Assembly: GCA_030066975.1 (NCBI GenBank)
Contig: JASJAO010000001.1
Location: 434,001-498,000 of the forward strand
Direction of reading: 5' to 3'
DNA from: Henriciella sp.
GTDB lineage: Bacteria > Pseudomonadota > Alphaproteobacteria > Caulobacterales > Hyphomonadaceae
Length of the DNA: 64,000 nt
The position numbers were made by a program, and so were the translations under genes. The notes below the pieces were generated by a model. It saw nothing but the letters and a program-made list of their open reading frames with translations, did no database searches and was not told the DNA's origin. Position 1 is the first letter of the stretch; the number at the start of each line of letters is the position of its first letter. Below, piece by piece: positions 9,037-17,754 of the stretch.

Positions 9037-9924
9037 GTGTCGGTACAGAACATCGTCGTGAACGAGCTTGAAGCAGGCTTGGTGAGACTTGAAGAGGACA
9101 CCGAGTATTCAGTGCCAGCCCAGCGATATTCTGCGCTGTATATGCCCGAGAACAAGAAGATCATTCTGTCGATTGAGGGCCGGGATCAACATGTCATTCC
9201 ACCCGGCGCGGTCGCCTGTTTACCTACGGGACTTGCCCACACAATTTGCCTGACAAGCGGGCCCTGTAAGCACCGCGCCGAGTTGCAGCCGCCTTTCGAA
9301 GCCTCAATGCCGCCTGAACGGGAAGAAGATGCGGGTGTCGCCATCTTCGCTGCGCGTGTCCCCACCTCCGCAAATCCTGTCGCAGACATTGTTCCGTCTT
9401 TCATCTACATTGATGATGAACAGCTGCAGGCCGCGCAAGAGCTTGGACCTATCCTGAAACTTATTCGCGACAATGTGGTCATGCATGGCAATGACAAGAC
9501 CCACGTGACGCGGCGCCTTGCGGAAATCGTTGCGATGTCACTGATCGAGCATTCGCTTGAAAAGCTGACATCAGAGGGTCTGAACACGGCGCAAGGGGTT
9601 GGCGATACGCAATTGCGTCGAGCCATTGTCGCCATTCATGAAACGCCCGACCAGGACTGGTCTTTAGAACAATTGGCACGGCATGCCGGTCTCAGTCGCT
9701 CTGTTTTCGCTGAACGGTTCAAACAAGTGCTCGGCGAAACGCCGATGACCTATCTTGCCCAGGTCCGAATGGCCCGCGGGACGATGCTGCTCAAGACAAG
9801 TGACTTGTCGGTCTCTGAAATCGCATACCGGTGCGGATATCAATCTGACACGGCCTTCCACAAGGCTTTCAAACGCCTCGTTGGGATGACCCCTAAAGAG
9901 TATCGACAATCCCATGCAACATGA
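9037..9924 (+). CDS. AraC-family transcriptional regulator
   Basis: A 295-residue regulator. The N-terminal half is a cupin-like sensor domain of the AraC-binding type (HVIPPGAVACLPTG around residue 53). The C-terminal about 100 residues carry both AraC helix-turn-helix units: LARHAGLSRSVFAERFK, then SEIAYRCGYQSDTAFHKAFK. It starts with GTG at 9037, which has TTGAGGA 6 nt upstream. It sits between the Rieske oxygenase genes and the TonB receptor. A closely related direct-repeat element in front of both suggests that it activates both. Confidence 0.93.
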   Translation: MSVQNIVVNELEAGLVRLEEDTEYSVPAQRYSALYMPENKKIILSIEGRDQHVIPPGAVACLPTGLAHTICLTSGPCKHRAELQPPFEASMPPEREEDAGVAIFAARVPTSANPVADIVPSFIYIDDEQLQAAQELGPILKLIRDNVVMHGNDKTHVTRRLAEIVAMSLIEHSLEKLTSEGLNTAQGVGDTQLRRAIVAIHETPDQDWSLEQLARHAGLSRSVFAERFKQVLGETPMTYLAQVRMARGTMLLKTSDLSVSEIAYRCGYQSDTAFHKAFKRLVGMTPKEYRQSHAT

Positions 9925-9961
9925 GGCATCTGTGTCGATGCGCGACGTCGCATGGGATTGT
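9906..9961. repeat. 12-bp perfect inverted repeat spanning the AraC stop codon
   Basis: ACAATCCCATGC (9906-9917) and GCATGGGATTGT (9950-9961) pair perfectly across a 32-nt loop. The loop itself holds a small GCATC/GATGC stem (9926-9941). It lies between the convergent AraC and TonB-receptor genes and the left arm is inside the AraC coding end. No T-tract follows on either strand. A bidirectional terminator or mRNA 3'-end structure is the likeliest role. Confidence 0.5.
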
Positions 9962-10023
9962 GCTGATCTGCAGCGTGCGGGCTGGGAGGAGATGACCCGC
10001 AAGCTGCCGACAGAACCGTCGTC

Positions 10024-12399
10024 CTAGAACGTCTTCCGCGCCTGCAAGAATACGGTCCGGCCCACGCCGACATACTGGCCGCTGGTATTCGCCAATGTTG
10101 CCGGGGCGCTATAAAGAAGAATGTCATCCTCATCGGTGACGTTCTTGGCATTGATCGACAGTTCCCAGTCGCGATTTGGGCTGTCGAGACCGATACGCAC
10201 GTCAAGCGTTGTATATGCATCAGCCCGATCGGCATCCAGATCGGCGCCATCAAACGACATTTCGTCATTGTAGTTGACCTGGACACGACTGTTCAGACCG
10301 TAGCCGCTGCTGCCGAGATCCCAATTGCCTGACACGTACGCCATCGCGGACCATTCCGGTGCGAAGGGCAGAGGATTTCCTTCCGCAATAACCTGAACGC
10401 CATTAAAGAAGACATCTTCGACATACTGCGTATCAAGATAGCTGAGCGCGCCACCGGCAAGCAAAGCCTCGCTGAGTTCGACTGTGCCGTCCAGTTCAAC
10501 GCCGAAGACTTCTGCATCAGCATTGAAGGTCACAAACCCAACTGCCGCCGCGTCGACGACCTGGTTTTGCAATCCGTCATACTCGGCAAAGAAGATTGAA
10601 CCGTTGAGCCGAGCGCTTCCGTTCAGCAAAGTGGATTTGAAACCTAGCTCATAATTGGTCGCTTCTTCTTCCTCAATGGTCAGGATATCGGCTGAGAATG
10701 GCATGACAGTGCGTCGCGTAAAGAACTCGAAACCACCGGCTTTGGTGCCTTGCGCGAACGTGCCGTAGACCATGGTCTCGGGTGACGCATCCCACTGAAC
10801 GGTCACGACGGGATCAAAGCTGTCCTCAGACCGAGACAGTGCTTCGGCGTCGCCCGGTTGATCAAAATTGAATGTCTGCGTCGCCGCAGCGGGATCGAAG
10901 TTTGAAACGGACACTTGCGCAGCTGGAGATGTCGGCCCGGTTGCGGTTTGGATCCCGAGATAGCGATACGTTGTCGGATCAAAATCCTTTTCTTCACTGG
11001 TAAAGCGTCCGCCCACGGAAGCGCGCACTGTGTCACTGAAATTCCACGTGAGCTGCCCGAACAAGGAATAAGCTTCTGACTCCTGCGTGGCGTCGATGAC
11101 ATCGGTTAGAATTTGCCACCCGTCTGGCAGAGGGCTCGCATCATTCGGATTAAGATCTGCGGGTATGGCCAGGCCGATCGACTGTAAATAGTCGTGGGTT
11201 TGCTCAAGATAAAGCGCACCGAAAACATATTCGAACTGACCGCCCGTCGGAGACAGCAGTCTGATCTCTTGGCTGAACTGCTCAAAGTCTTCGTCAGCGC
11301 TCGAATTGGCGAGGCCGACGGCACTTCGGTCAAGGCCATCCTGATTGGCGGTCGTGTAAGCCGAATAACCGCTCAGAAGCTCAAGCGTGTGGTCTCCAAG
11401 CGCCCAGTCGATCTTCAGCGCGACATTGTCCGCATCATTTTCGCCAAAGTCTGTGCCCGGCCCGAAGGTCTCTGAGAAAGGTCCCGCGGCTGCACCTGAT
11501 GAGAGATTGGTGTCGAACACACATTCGACGGCAACACCACCTGGCAGTGTTGGCAGGCCGAAATAGACATCTGTCGTCTCTGTGGCCCCATCATTACAAA
11601 CAATCTGGGTGCGCCGATCTTGTTCACGTGTGGAATGCTCGACTTTAAAAAAGACTCCCACATCCTCGTTGACATCCCATTCCAGACTGCCGCGGATCGC
11701 CAGATCCTCAGACCCGCCAACATCTTCACCGGTTGAGGTATCAAACAGATAGTCGCCGCGCTCATTATAGCGCATAGCCAACCTACCACGCAGAGAGTCG
11801 CCCGCGATCGGACCGGAAACTACACCTTCAGCGAAGTAGCCCTCATTCTCGAGCTCATACCCGGCATTGATGCTGGCATAGAAGTCGTCGGTTGGGCGGG
11901 CTGTATTGATCGAGACAGCGCCAGCGGTGGCGTTCTTACCGAAGAAAATCGCCTGCGGACCGCGAATGACTTCAACCCGGTCGAGATCAAAGAATGGTGC
12001 GAGGAATTGCCCGGAACGTCCTCCAAATACACCGTCGACAAAGAAGGGCGCCGATTGCTCAATCCCGACATTACCGCCTGTAGAGCCGACGCCGCGAATG
12101 GACACGGTTCTCTGGAACGGGGACTCAGCCGTGGCGACGCCGGGTGTTTCCGGCGCAAGGGATTCAATGTCGAGGATCGCGCGTGTCTGAAATTCCTCTC
12201 CGCCGATGGCCGCGATCGCGATCGGAACGTCTTGAAGAGACTGTTCCCGGCCTTGTGCAGTGACTGTAACGGTTGCAAGACGGCTGAGTTCGTTTTCCGT
12301 TTCTGACGGTGTCGCTTCCTGGCCATGCGCGACACTCGCCATAACCAGGCTGCTGACGGAAACAAGTATAGCATTTTGGTATCGTCTGGTCTGACGCAT
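10024..12399 (-). CDS. TonB-dependent receptor
   Basis: A 791-residue outer-membrane receptor. It has a signal peptide of about 26 residues ending at VAHGQ, then a TonB-box-like segment (TVTVTAQ) and plug domain (QDVPIAI, VEVIRGPQAIFFGKNATAG), then a 22-strand barrel closing on a C-terminal Phe. GAGGAGGAG precedes the ATG. It belongs to the broad Caulobacterales/sphingomonad group of receptors for glycans, aromatics and lipophilic molecules. The shared promoter element and position next to the AraC/Rieske genes suggest that it imports the oxygenase substrate. Confidence 0.95.
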   Translation of the reverse strand: MRQTRRYQNAILVSVSSLVMASVAHGQEATPSETENELSRLATVTVTAQGREQSLQDVPIAIAAIGGEEFQTRAILDIESLAPETPGVATAESPFQRTVSIRGVGSTGGNVGIEQSAPFFVDGVFGGRSGQFLAPFFDLDRVEVIRGPQAIFFGKNATAGAVSINTARPTDDFYASINAGYELENEGYFAEGVVSGPIAGDSLRGRLAMRYNERGDYLFDTSTGEDVGGSEDLAIRGSLEWDVNEDVGVFFKVEHSTREQDRRTQIVCNDGATETTDVYFGLPTLPGGVAVECVFDTNLSSGAAAGPFSETFGPGTDFGENDADNVALKIDWALGDHTLELLSGYSAYTTANQDGLDRSAVGLANSSADEDFEQFSQEIRLLSPTGGQFEYVFGALYLEQTHDYLQSIGLAIPADLNPNDASPLPDGWQILTDVIDATQESEAYSLFGQLTWNFSDTVRASVGGRFTSEEKDFDPTTYRYLGIQTATGPTSPAAQVSVSNFDPAAATQTFNFDQPGDAEALSRSEDSFDPVVTVQWDASPETMVYGTFAQGTKAGGFEFFTRRTVMPFSADILTIEEEEATNYELGFKSTLLNGSARLNGSIFFAEYDGLQNQVVDAAAVGFVTFNADAEVFGVELDGTVELSEALLAGGALSYLDTQYVEDVFFNGVQVIAEGNPLPFAPEWSAMAYVSGNWDLGSSGYGLNSRVQVNYNDEMSFDGADLDADRADAYTTLDVRIGLDSPNRDWELSINAKNVTDEDDILLYSAPATLANTSGQYVGVGRTVFLQARKTF

Positions 12400-12466
12400 C
12401 GTCTGCTCCTCCTCTATTTGTTATGGCGAATGAGCTAGATGAAATAGTGTCGTAGTTTACCGACCG

Positions 12467-12494
12467 ATCGTCCGGATATCCTGCGAAACGTCCG
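12467..12494 (-). promoter_or_regulatory. Candidate AraC-type activator site upstream of the TonB receptor
   Basis: On the - strand this reads CGGACGTTTCGCAGGATATC, then CGGACGAT. It matches 20 of 25 positions of the element at 7353-7377 and keeps the two GGAC boxes 20 bp apart. It ends about 70 nt before the receptor start, a plausible place for an activator next to the -35 region. Confidence 0.55.
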
Positions 12495-12500
12495 GAGTGC

Positions 12501-12512
12501 GAATACCGATAC
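12501..12512. promoter_or_regulatory. Second copy of the 12-bp element at 6202-6213
   Basis: GAATACCGATAC is identical to the copy upstream of the LacI gene. Here it is followed at once by the inverted repeat ATACC-AAAAA-GGTAT (about 12508-12522). It may be a regulator operator. Chance occurrence is possible. Confidence 0.3.
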
Positions 12513-12595
12513 CAAAAAGGTATAGCCTGTTGATGGCTTTAGGAATAGCGATTTGCGGCCTGAAGTGGCGAAGCTGGATCCCGGCACGGGTGGCG

Positions 12596-13345
12596 TCAGT
12601 GTTGGCCTTGCTCGGCCGTCAATACGGTTTCGAGCGCTTCTGCCAGGGGTGCGGCAATGATTTGCACGCCTTCCTCGGACGGATGCAGACCGTCAGGTAA
12701 GAGAAGGTGTGGTTGATCATAGATCGGCTCCAACAGTCCCTCATATAACGGGATCGAAAATGCACTTGCCAATCGTGGATATATGGCAGCGAAATCAGCC
12801 GCGCGCGGGTCAGCCTCAGCAGATGATCGCGCCGATATGCTGACCAGAAAGACATCAATGCCTTCCGACAAGGCCAGTTCTATAATCGTAGATAGATTAG
12901 CTTCTGTTTGGGCCGGATCCATTCCGCTCAGATAGTCATTCGCGCCGAGTGCCAAGATGAGGAGGTCGGGCGACAATGAACCAACACTCCAGTCAAAACG
13001 CGCCAAACCGCCCGCGCTCGTGTCACCTGACACCCCGGCATTAATCAGATCGGTGCGGAAGCCGTCGGCGTTCAAGAGTTTTTCGACCTGATCGGGCAAG
13101 GCTGCGCTCGAGGGCAGGCCAAAGCCTGCAGTCAAACTGTCACCAAGCATGACGATTTTAAGTTCTGGGTCTGACCCAGTCGGCTGCATCGCCGGATCTG
13201 CGGCCACCTTTTCAGGTGTCAGCTCCGATTCACTATCGTTGGTGCTGTTGGCGCCGACGGATGGCTGAGCGCGCTCGCACCCCACCATAAAGACGAGCAA
13301 GATCGCACAAAGAGCAGGCACGACGCTCAACGATCTGATGTTCAT
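12596..13345 (-). CDS. TesA-like SGNH esterase, predicted lipoprotein
   Basis: A 249-residue SGNH/GDSL hydrolase of the arylesterase/lysophospholipase L1 (TesA) group. Catalytic blocks are GDS (Ser70), the oxyanion GAND (about 134-137) and DGLH (Asp218, His221). The start at 13345 is chosen because GAGGAG precedes it. A signal peptide ending FMVGC23 fits a lipobox, so the enzyme is probably membrane-anchored in the periplasm, whereas E. coli TesA is soluble periplasmic. An acidic, Ser/Thr-rich linker (about 25-60) separates the anchor from the domain. It is divergent from a YbbA/YbbP-type ABC system, the same partnership as tesA-ybbAP in E. coli. Confidence 0.9.
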   Translation of the reverse strand: MNIRSLSVVPALCAILLVFMVGCERAQPSVGANSTNDSESELTPEKVAADPAMQPTGSDPELKIVMLGDSLTAGFGLPSSAALPDQVEKLLNADGFRTDLINAGVSGDTSAGGLARFDWSVGSLSPDLLILALGANDYLSGMDPAQTEANLSTIIELALSEGIDVFLVSISARSSAEADPRAADFAAIYPRLASAFSIPLYEGLLEPIYDQPHLLLPDGLHPSEEGVQIIAAPLAEALETVLTAEQGQH

Positions 13346-13405
13346 CTTCATCTCCTCGTGATCTGCAATCGACATGGCATCGAAACGCGCTACCTAAATA
13401 GCTAC

Positions 13406-14071
13406 ATGGCACATCCTCTTATTATGACCAGTGTCGGCCTGACCTTGCGCTCTGCTTCAGGTCCGATCGAAATATTGCGCGGTGTGGATTTCACCTGCGC
13501 GTCGGGTGAGTCAGTGGCGATTGTCGGCCCATCTGGCTCTGGAAAGTCATCCTTGATCTCAATCGGCGCCGGGCTGGAGCGCGCTACGTCCGGACAGGTC
13601 AAACTCCTTGAGACCGATATCGCAGGCCTTGACGAAGACGCCCTCGCGCGATTGCGACGCGGCCGCGTGAGCATGGTGTTCCAGTCCTTTCATTTGCTGC
13701 CGACAATGACAGCCCTCGATAATGTGCGCTCAGCGCTGGAGATCGCGGCCATGGACAACACACTTGAGCGGGCAAAAGAGGCTCTGGCTGCGGTCGATCT
13801 GTCTTCGCGACTGGGTCACTATCCCGGGCAACTGTCCGGGGGGGAGCGCCAGAGAGTGGCGGTTGCGCGTGCGCTGGCCTGTGACCCCGATCTGGTCTTT
13901 GCAGACGAGCCGACAGGAAATCTCGATTCGCAGACAGGCGCGGCGGTCGCTGATCTTCTGTTTCAGATTGCCAGCGACCGTGGGGCGAGCCTGGCGATTG
14001 TAACCCATGATGAAGCCTTGGCAGCCCGCGCCGACCGAACCGTCAGAATGCAGGATGGTCAGCTGCAATGA
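13406..14071 (+). CDS. ABC transporter ATP-binding protein, YbbA/LolD type
   Basis: A 221-residue ATPase with Walker A GPSGSGKSS, Q-loop region VFQSFHLLPTMTALDNV, signature LSGGERQR, Walker B LVFADEP and the H-loop VTHD. This is the MacB/LolD class that pairs with FtsX-like permeases. The ATG at 13406 gives the usual family length; the longer frame from 13358 would run back into the divergent esterase gene. Its stop overlaps the permease start (ATGA), so the two are coupled. Likely exports or extracts a lipid or hydrophobic compound together with the next gene. Confidence 0.93.
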   Translation: MAHPLIMTSVGLTLRSASGPIEILRGVDFTCASGESVAIVGPSGSGKSSLISIGAGLERATSGQVKLLETDIAGLDEDALARLRRGRVSMVFQSFHLLPTMTALDNVRSALEIAAMDNTLERAKEALAAVDLSSRLGHYPGQLSGGERQRVAVARALACDPDLVFADEPTGNLDSQTGAAVADLLFQIASDRGASLAIVTHDEALAARADRTVRMQDGQLQ

Positions 14072-16590
14072 GCCGTTTGGCCATCACGATTGCCGTGCGT
14101 GAGCTGGCAGGCGGCATTCGCGGCTTTGGCATTTACCTCGCCTGCATCGCGCTCGGCGTGTTTGCGATCGCGGCGGTCGGGTCGGTCACCGAAGGCTTCA
14201 GCCGGGGCCTCGCCTCAGAAGCGCGAACACTGCTGGGCGGCGACGCGATGTTCACCGCGGCGCAGCGGCGGGCCACACCGGAAGAGCGCGCCTGGCTGGA
14301 CGCGCGTGGCCAGGTGTCTGAGCGGATCGATCTCAATGTTATGGGGCAATCGGGTGAGACGCGCCAGCAAGTCGACATCCGGGGGGTGGACGGTTCTCAC
14401 CCCTTGATTGGAACTGACACGGTATTTGGCACAGAGACCTTGGATGAGGCTTTGGCGTTTCAGGACGGGCAGTGGGGCGTGGCGGTAACGCCGTCCTTGC
14501 TGGAAGCGTTTAACGTTTCGATCGGGGATGAAATTCAACTCGGGGGCATCACCGCGACCATCCGCGCGCGCCTCGATGCAGAAGCCGATGGCATCGGAAC
14601 ACCGGGCGTGTTCGGTCCTGAAGCGACCATCCGTATCGCAGCGTTGGAAGAGGCGGGCCGGCTATCGAACGGGCAACTGTTTCGATCGCGGTATTTGCTG
14701 CTCTTGTCAGGCGGCCAGACCGGCGATTCCATCGCCCGCACGGCTGTTGCAGAATGGGGCGCGAGCGGTCTTCGTTATCGCGGCCCCGAAGACGCCATCG
14801 ACGGATTGCAGCGCCTGCTTGAGATGTTGAACACCTTTCTTTCCATGATCGGGATTGCCGCTCTGGTCGCAGGCGGTGTGGGGATCGCGCAGGCCTGTAC
14901 CGCATTTCTTCAAAGTCGAGTTCTGTCGATTGCGGCATTCAAAGCACTGGGCGCTGAGGCGCAGACGCTTCGCCTGGCTTATATGCTTCAACTCGGGGCA
15001 TTGGCGCTGCTCGGAGCCTTGATTGGAGCAGCTTTAGGTGCGGCCATCCCATTTCTGATCGCCGCCTTCCTTGGGGATCGAATTCCCTTGCCTTCTGTTC
15101 TGGCGATTTATCCGCTGCCTTTGCTGCGCGGGATATTGCTTGGGGTTTTGGCGGCGGCCATGTTCGCGCTGCCTCCACTTGGGCGCGCCCGAGCGACACG
15201 TCCAGCGGCCCTCTTTCGCACACTTGGCACAGAAGATCAGGCGAAAGTACCGCGATTGGAGCGTGCCGGGTCGATCCTTGCCGCGATCGCTTTGGTCGGG
15301 GTCGCGATCCTGACGAGTTCAACCCCGGTCGTAACGGGGTGGCTGCTCGCTGGCTCCGGCTTGGCGTGGGTGATGTTTCTGGGTGCCGCCTGGGTCATTC
15401 GGACGCTCGCCCGGCGCGTGTTACCACTGTCTCGCGGTTTTACGGGATTGGTCTTGTCGAACCTGGCAGGGCCTGGATCCCTGGCACCGACTGTGGCGCC
15501 TGCGCTCGGGTTGGGGCTGGCTCTTTTGGTCTTTGTCGTCGCGATACAAGCCAATCTTGTCCGGCAGGTTGAGGAAACAGCCGCCGCAAACCTTCCGTCT
15601 TTGTTCGTCACACAGATCCCACATGCACAGACCGATCTGTTTGACGCCCTTATAGTGGAACAAGGCGTCGAGGTTAAAGACCCCGAACAGTTCCGACGCA
15701 CACCGCTGATTATTGGTCGAGTGACGACGCTTAAAGGCGAGCCTGTAATTGAGGACAATGTCAGTGAATCAGAACGCTGGGTGGTCGATGGCGAGGTGGG
15801 AATCCCTTATATTGCCCGCCAGCCGCCAGAGGTTGATCTTGTGGAGGGAGCCTGGTGGCCGGAAGACTATGATGGGCCACTTTTGGTCTCAATCGAAGCC
15901 GATGCTGCGCGCGGGCTGGGCCTGACGCTTGGCGACCGGATCGGGTTTCGCGTCTTCGGCAGAGACATTGAGGCGACCGTGAGTTCCCTCCGAAACGTTG
16001 ATTGGGGCAGCTTTGGCGCCAACACAGCGTTCATACTATCGCCCGGCACGTTGGAGGCGGCTCAACCGCAGCACATCGCGATCATCCAGACCCCAGCCGA
16101 CCGCGAAGCAACGCTTATCCGCGCGCTCGCCACAGACTTTCCAAACGTGGTTGTCTTCCAAACCCGGCAGGCGCTGGCAACGGCGGGTCGCCTGCTCGGC
16201 AATATTTCCATCGCGATCAACGCTGCCGCGAGCATTGTCCTGATTGCCGGGTTGCTTGTCTTGTTCGGTGCCTTCGCCGCAATGGCCCGCGAACGTCGCA
16301 AAGAGGCCGCTTTGCTCAAGACATTTGGCGCAAGCCGTCCGCAAGTCCTTGCTCTCTATGCGGCGGAGTTTGGCATCACGGGTGTGGCTGCAAGCTTGAT
16401 GGGTGCTGCGATCGGCCTCATCGCCGCGTGGCCGGTGGTCACCCAACAATTTGAAGCGCAGTGGACCCTTCCTTGGATTTCCGTTGGCGTAATACTGGTG
16501 GTGGCAGCGTTCGTGTCTGCCGCGGGCGGGCTGGTCGTTGGAATGCGCACCTTGGCCCACCCCCCAATGCGGGTCTTACGCAGCCTTTGA
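14068..16590 (+). CDS. ABC transporter permease, YbbP type
   Basis: An 840-residue permease with an N-terminal membrane anchor, a large periplasmic domain (about 45-250), a first FtsX-like transmembrane cluster (about 260-480), a second periplasmic domain and a final FtsX cluster (about 710-830). This duplicated layout and length are typical of YbbP homologues. It overlaps the ATPase gene by 4 nt, and the divergent TesA-like esterase completes the conserved tesA-ybbA-ybbP neighbourhood. The transported substrate is not established from sequence. Confidence 0.92.
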   Translation: MSRLAITIAVRELAGGIRGFGIYLACIALGVFAIAAVGSVTEGFSRGLASEARTLLGGDAMFTAAQRRATPEERAWLDARGQVSERIDLNVMGQSGETRQQVDIRGVDGSHPLIGTDTVFGTETLDEALAFQDGQWGVAVTPSLLEAFNVSIGDEIQLGGITATIRARLDAEADGIGTPGVFGPEATIRIAALEEAGRLSNGQLFRSRYLLLLSGGQTGDSIARTAVAEWGASGLRYRGPEDAIDGLQRLLEMLNTFLSMIGIAALVAGGVGIAQACTAFLQSRVLSIAAFKALGAEAQTLRLAYMLQLGALALLGALIGAALGAAIPFLIAAFLGDRIPLPSVLAIYPLPLLRGILLGVLAAAMFALPPLGRARATRPAALFRTLGTEDQAKVPRLERAGSILAAIALVGVAILTSSTPVVTGWLLAGSGLAWVMFLGAAWVIRTLARRVLPLSRGFTGLVLSNLAGPGSLAPTVAPALGLGLALLVFVVAIQANLVRQVEETAAANLPSLFVTQIPHAQTDLFDALIVEQGVEVKDPEQFRRTPLIIGRVTTLKGEPVIEDNVSESERWVVDGEVGIPYIARQPPEVDLVEGAWWPEDYDGPLLVSIEADAARGLGLTLGDRIGFRVFGRDIEATVSSLRNVDWGSFGANTAFILSPGTLEAAQPQHIAIIQTPADREATLIRALATDFPNVVVFQTRQALATAGRLLGNISIAINAAASIVLIAGLLVLFGAFAAMARERRKEAALLKTFGASRPQVLALYAAEFGITGVAASLMGAAIGLIAAWPVVTQQFEAQWTLPWISVGVILVVAAFVSAAGGLVVGMRTLAHPPMRVLRSL

Positions 16591-16635
16591 GATGGCATCG
16601 CGGTGACAATCGTTAGCCGAGCCGATTCAGCGCTG

Positions 16636-17544
16636 TCATGCTCCGGCGTGCTCGAACAGCTTCCCAAATATTCGGGCCGCCTGTTCGGGGTCTTCCGGGC
16701 GCAGGAACGGGATCAGAATGTCTTCTTTGCCCTTCCAGGCATAAGGATCTTCGCCGCTGATCAATTCGAAGTCTCGGAAATCGTCCCGGGGTTGCGGTGG
16801 CAATCCCATCGACCATGGCAGCAGCGACCGCGTACTCATAACATGATTGACCAGTGCCCTACGGTAACCCTGCTCGCGCGTATTGTTGAGCGAGCGGTGC
16901 AGGACATAGCCATGAAAAATCACAACATCACCAGCATCTGCCTCGACCGGGACACCGCCTTCCCTTGGATAAGGAAAATCATGCGCTTCGGCAGAAGAAT
17001 CGAATCTCGGGTCACCATGAGGTTTGGTTGGCCATAGAATCCCATGCTTATGACTGCCGGGATGCATCCACAGCCCGCCATTATCAACACGCGCGTCGTC
17101 AAGCGCGATCCAGATCCCGGCCAAAGACTGGTCCCGTGTAGGGATGTAGTGCTCATCCTGATGCCAAGCCTGACCGGGTTTGCCGGCGTTTTTCACAAAC
17201 AACATCGACTGCATACACTTGATATCAGGTCCGATGATTGCGTTCAGCGCCTGCACGATCGCCGGCTTGGTCAGCGTGGCTTTCATCGTTTCGGAGATTT
17301 TGTGCGGAAAGTGGATCGCAAGTACATTCTGCATAGCGGCTTCGGCATTCGCCGCATTTGTCGAAACTTCTTCAGCGCCGATTAGGTCACCGCGATCACC
17401 ATTGCAGATAGAGATCGTCTCGGATCGCAAGGTTGCTATGTCACGGGGGTCGAACACGCCCTTCAAAACAAAATAGCCATCACGGTCATACGCTGCCGAG
17501 ATTTCGTCCGGGTTCAGGGCGTTGGCTGCAAATTCAGCCGTCAT
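16636..17544 (-). CDS. Phytanoyl-CoA dioxygenase (PhyH) family Fe(II)/2-oxoglutarate enzyme
   Basis: A 302-residue cupin-fold dioxygenase. The HxD iron motif is in AWHQDEH, the distal His is in VLHRSLNNT and the following arginines (GYRRALVNH) are placed to bind 2-oxoglutarate. GGAGG precedes the start. It is divergent from a GPH sugar symporter, and two copies of a palindromic element lie between them, so it probably belongs to the sulfatase/TonB locus. A role such as oxidative demethylation or hydroxylation of a modified sugar is an inference. Confidence 0.88.
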   Translation of the reverse strand: MTAEFAANALNPDEISAAYDRDGYFVLKGVFDPRDIATLRSETISICNGDRGDLIGAEEVSTNAANAEAAMQNVLAIHFPHKISETMKATLTKPAIVQALNAIIGPDIKCMQSMLFVKNAGKPGQAWHQDEHYIPTRDQSLAGIWIALDDARVDNGGLWMHPGSHKHGILWPTKPHGDPRFDSSAEAHDFPYPREGGVPVEADAGDVVIFHGYVLHRSLNNTREQGYRRALVNHVMSTRSLLPWSMGLPPQPRDDFRDFELISGEDPYAWKGKEDILIPFLRPEDPEQAARIFGKLFEHAGA

Positions 17545-17620
17545 ACTTATCCTCCGAGTTCAACTGAGCCTCGCCTATTTTGAGGGCTCGATAGCGAGCG
17601 CGGTAACCCTGCTCATTTCA

Positions 17621-17636
17621 TTATCCAATTAGATAA
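17621..17636. promoter_or_regulatory. Palindromic operator candidate, copy 1
   Basis: TTATCCAATTAGATAA differs at one position from the pattern TTATCCA-nn-TGGATAA shared by four sites in this locus. It lies 77 nt upstream of the PhyH gene and in the shared promoter region with the GPH symporter. It is a probable TetR-type repressor site. Confidence 0.55.
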
Positions 17637-17717
17637 TCACGATGGAAAGATATCTGTCCAGCTGTTTGCCTCAATGTGTAAGGCTTCGCAAAAAGCATTG
17701 ACGGGCCGACAGTTTCG

Positions 17718-17733
17718 CTGTCCACTCGGATAA
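17718..17733. promoter_or_regulatory. Palindromic operator candidate, copy 2
   Basis: CTGTCCACTCGGATAA matches 13 of 16 positions of TTATCCA-nn-TGGATAA and lies 21 nt before the GPH symporter start, where a bound repressor would block transcription or clearance. Confidence 0.45.
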
Positions 17734-17754
17734 CAAATATTCGGGGGGGGTCGC

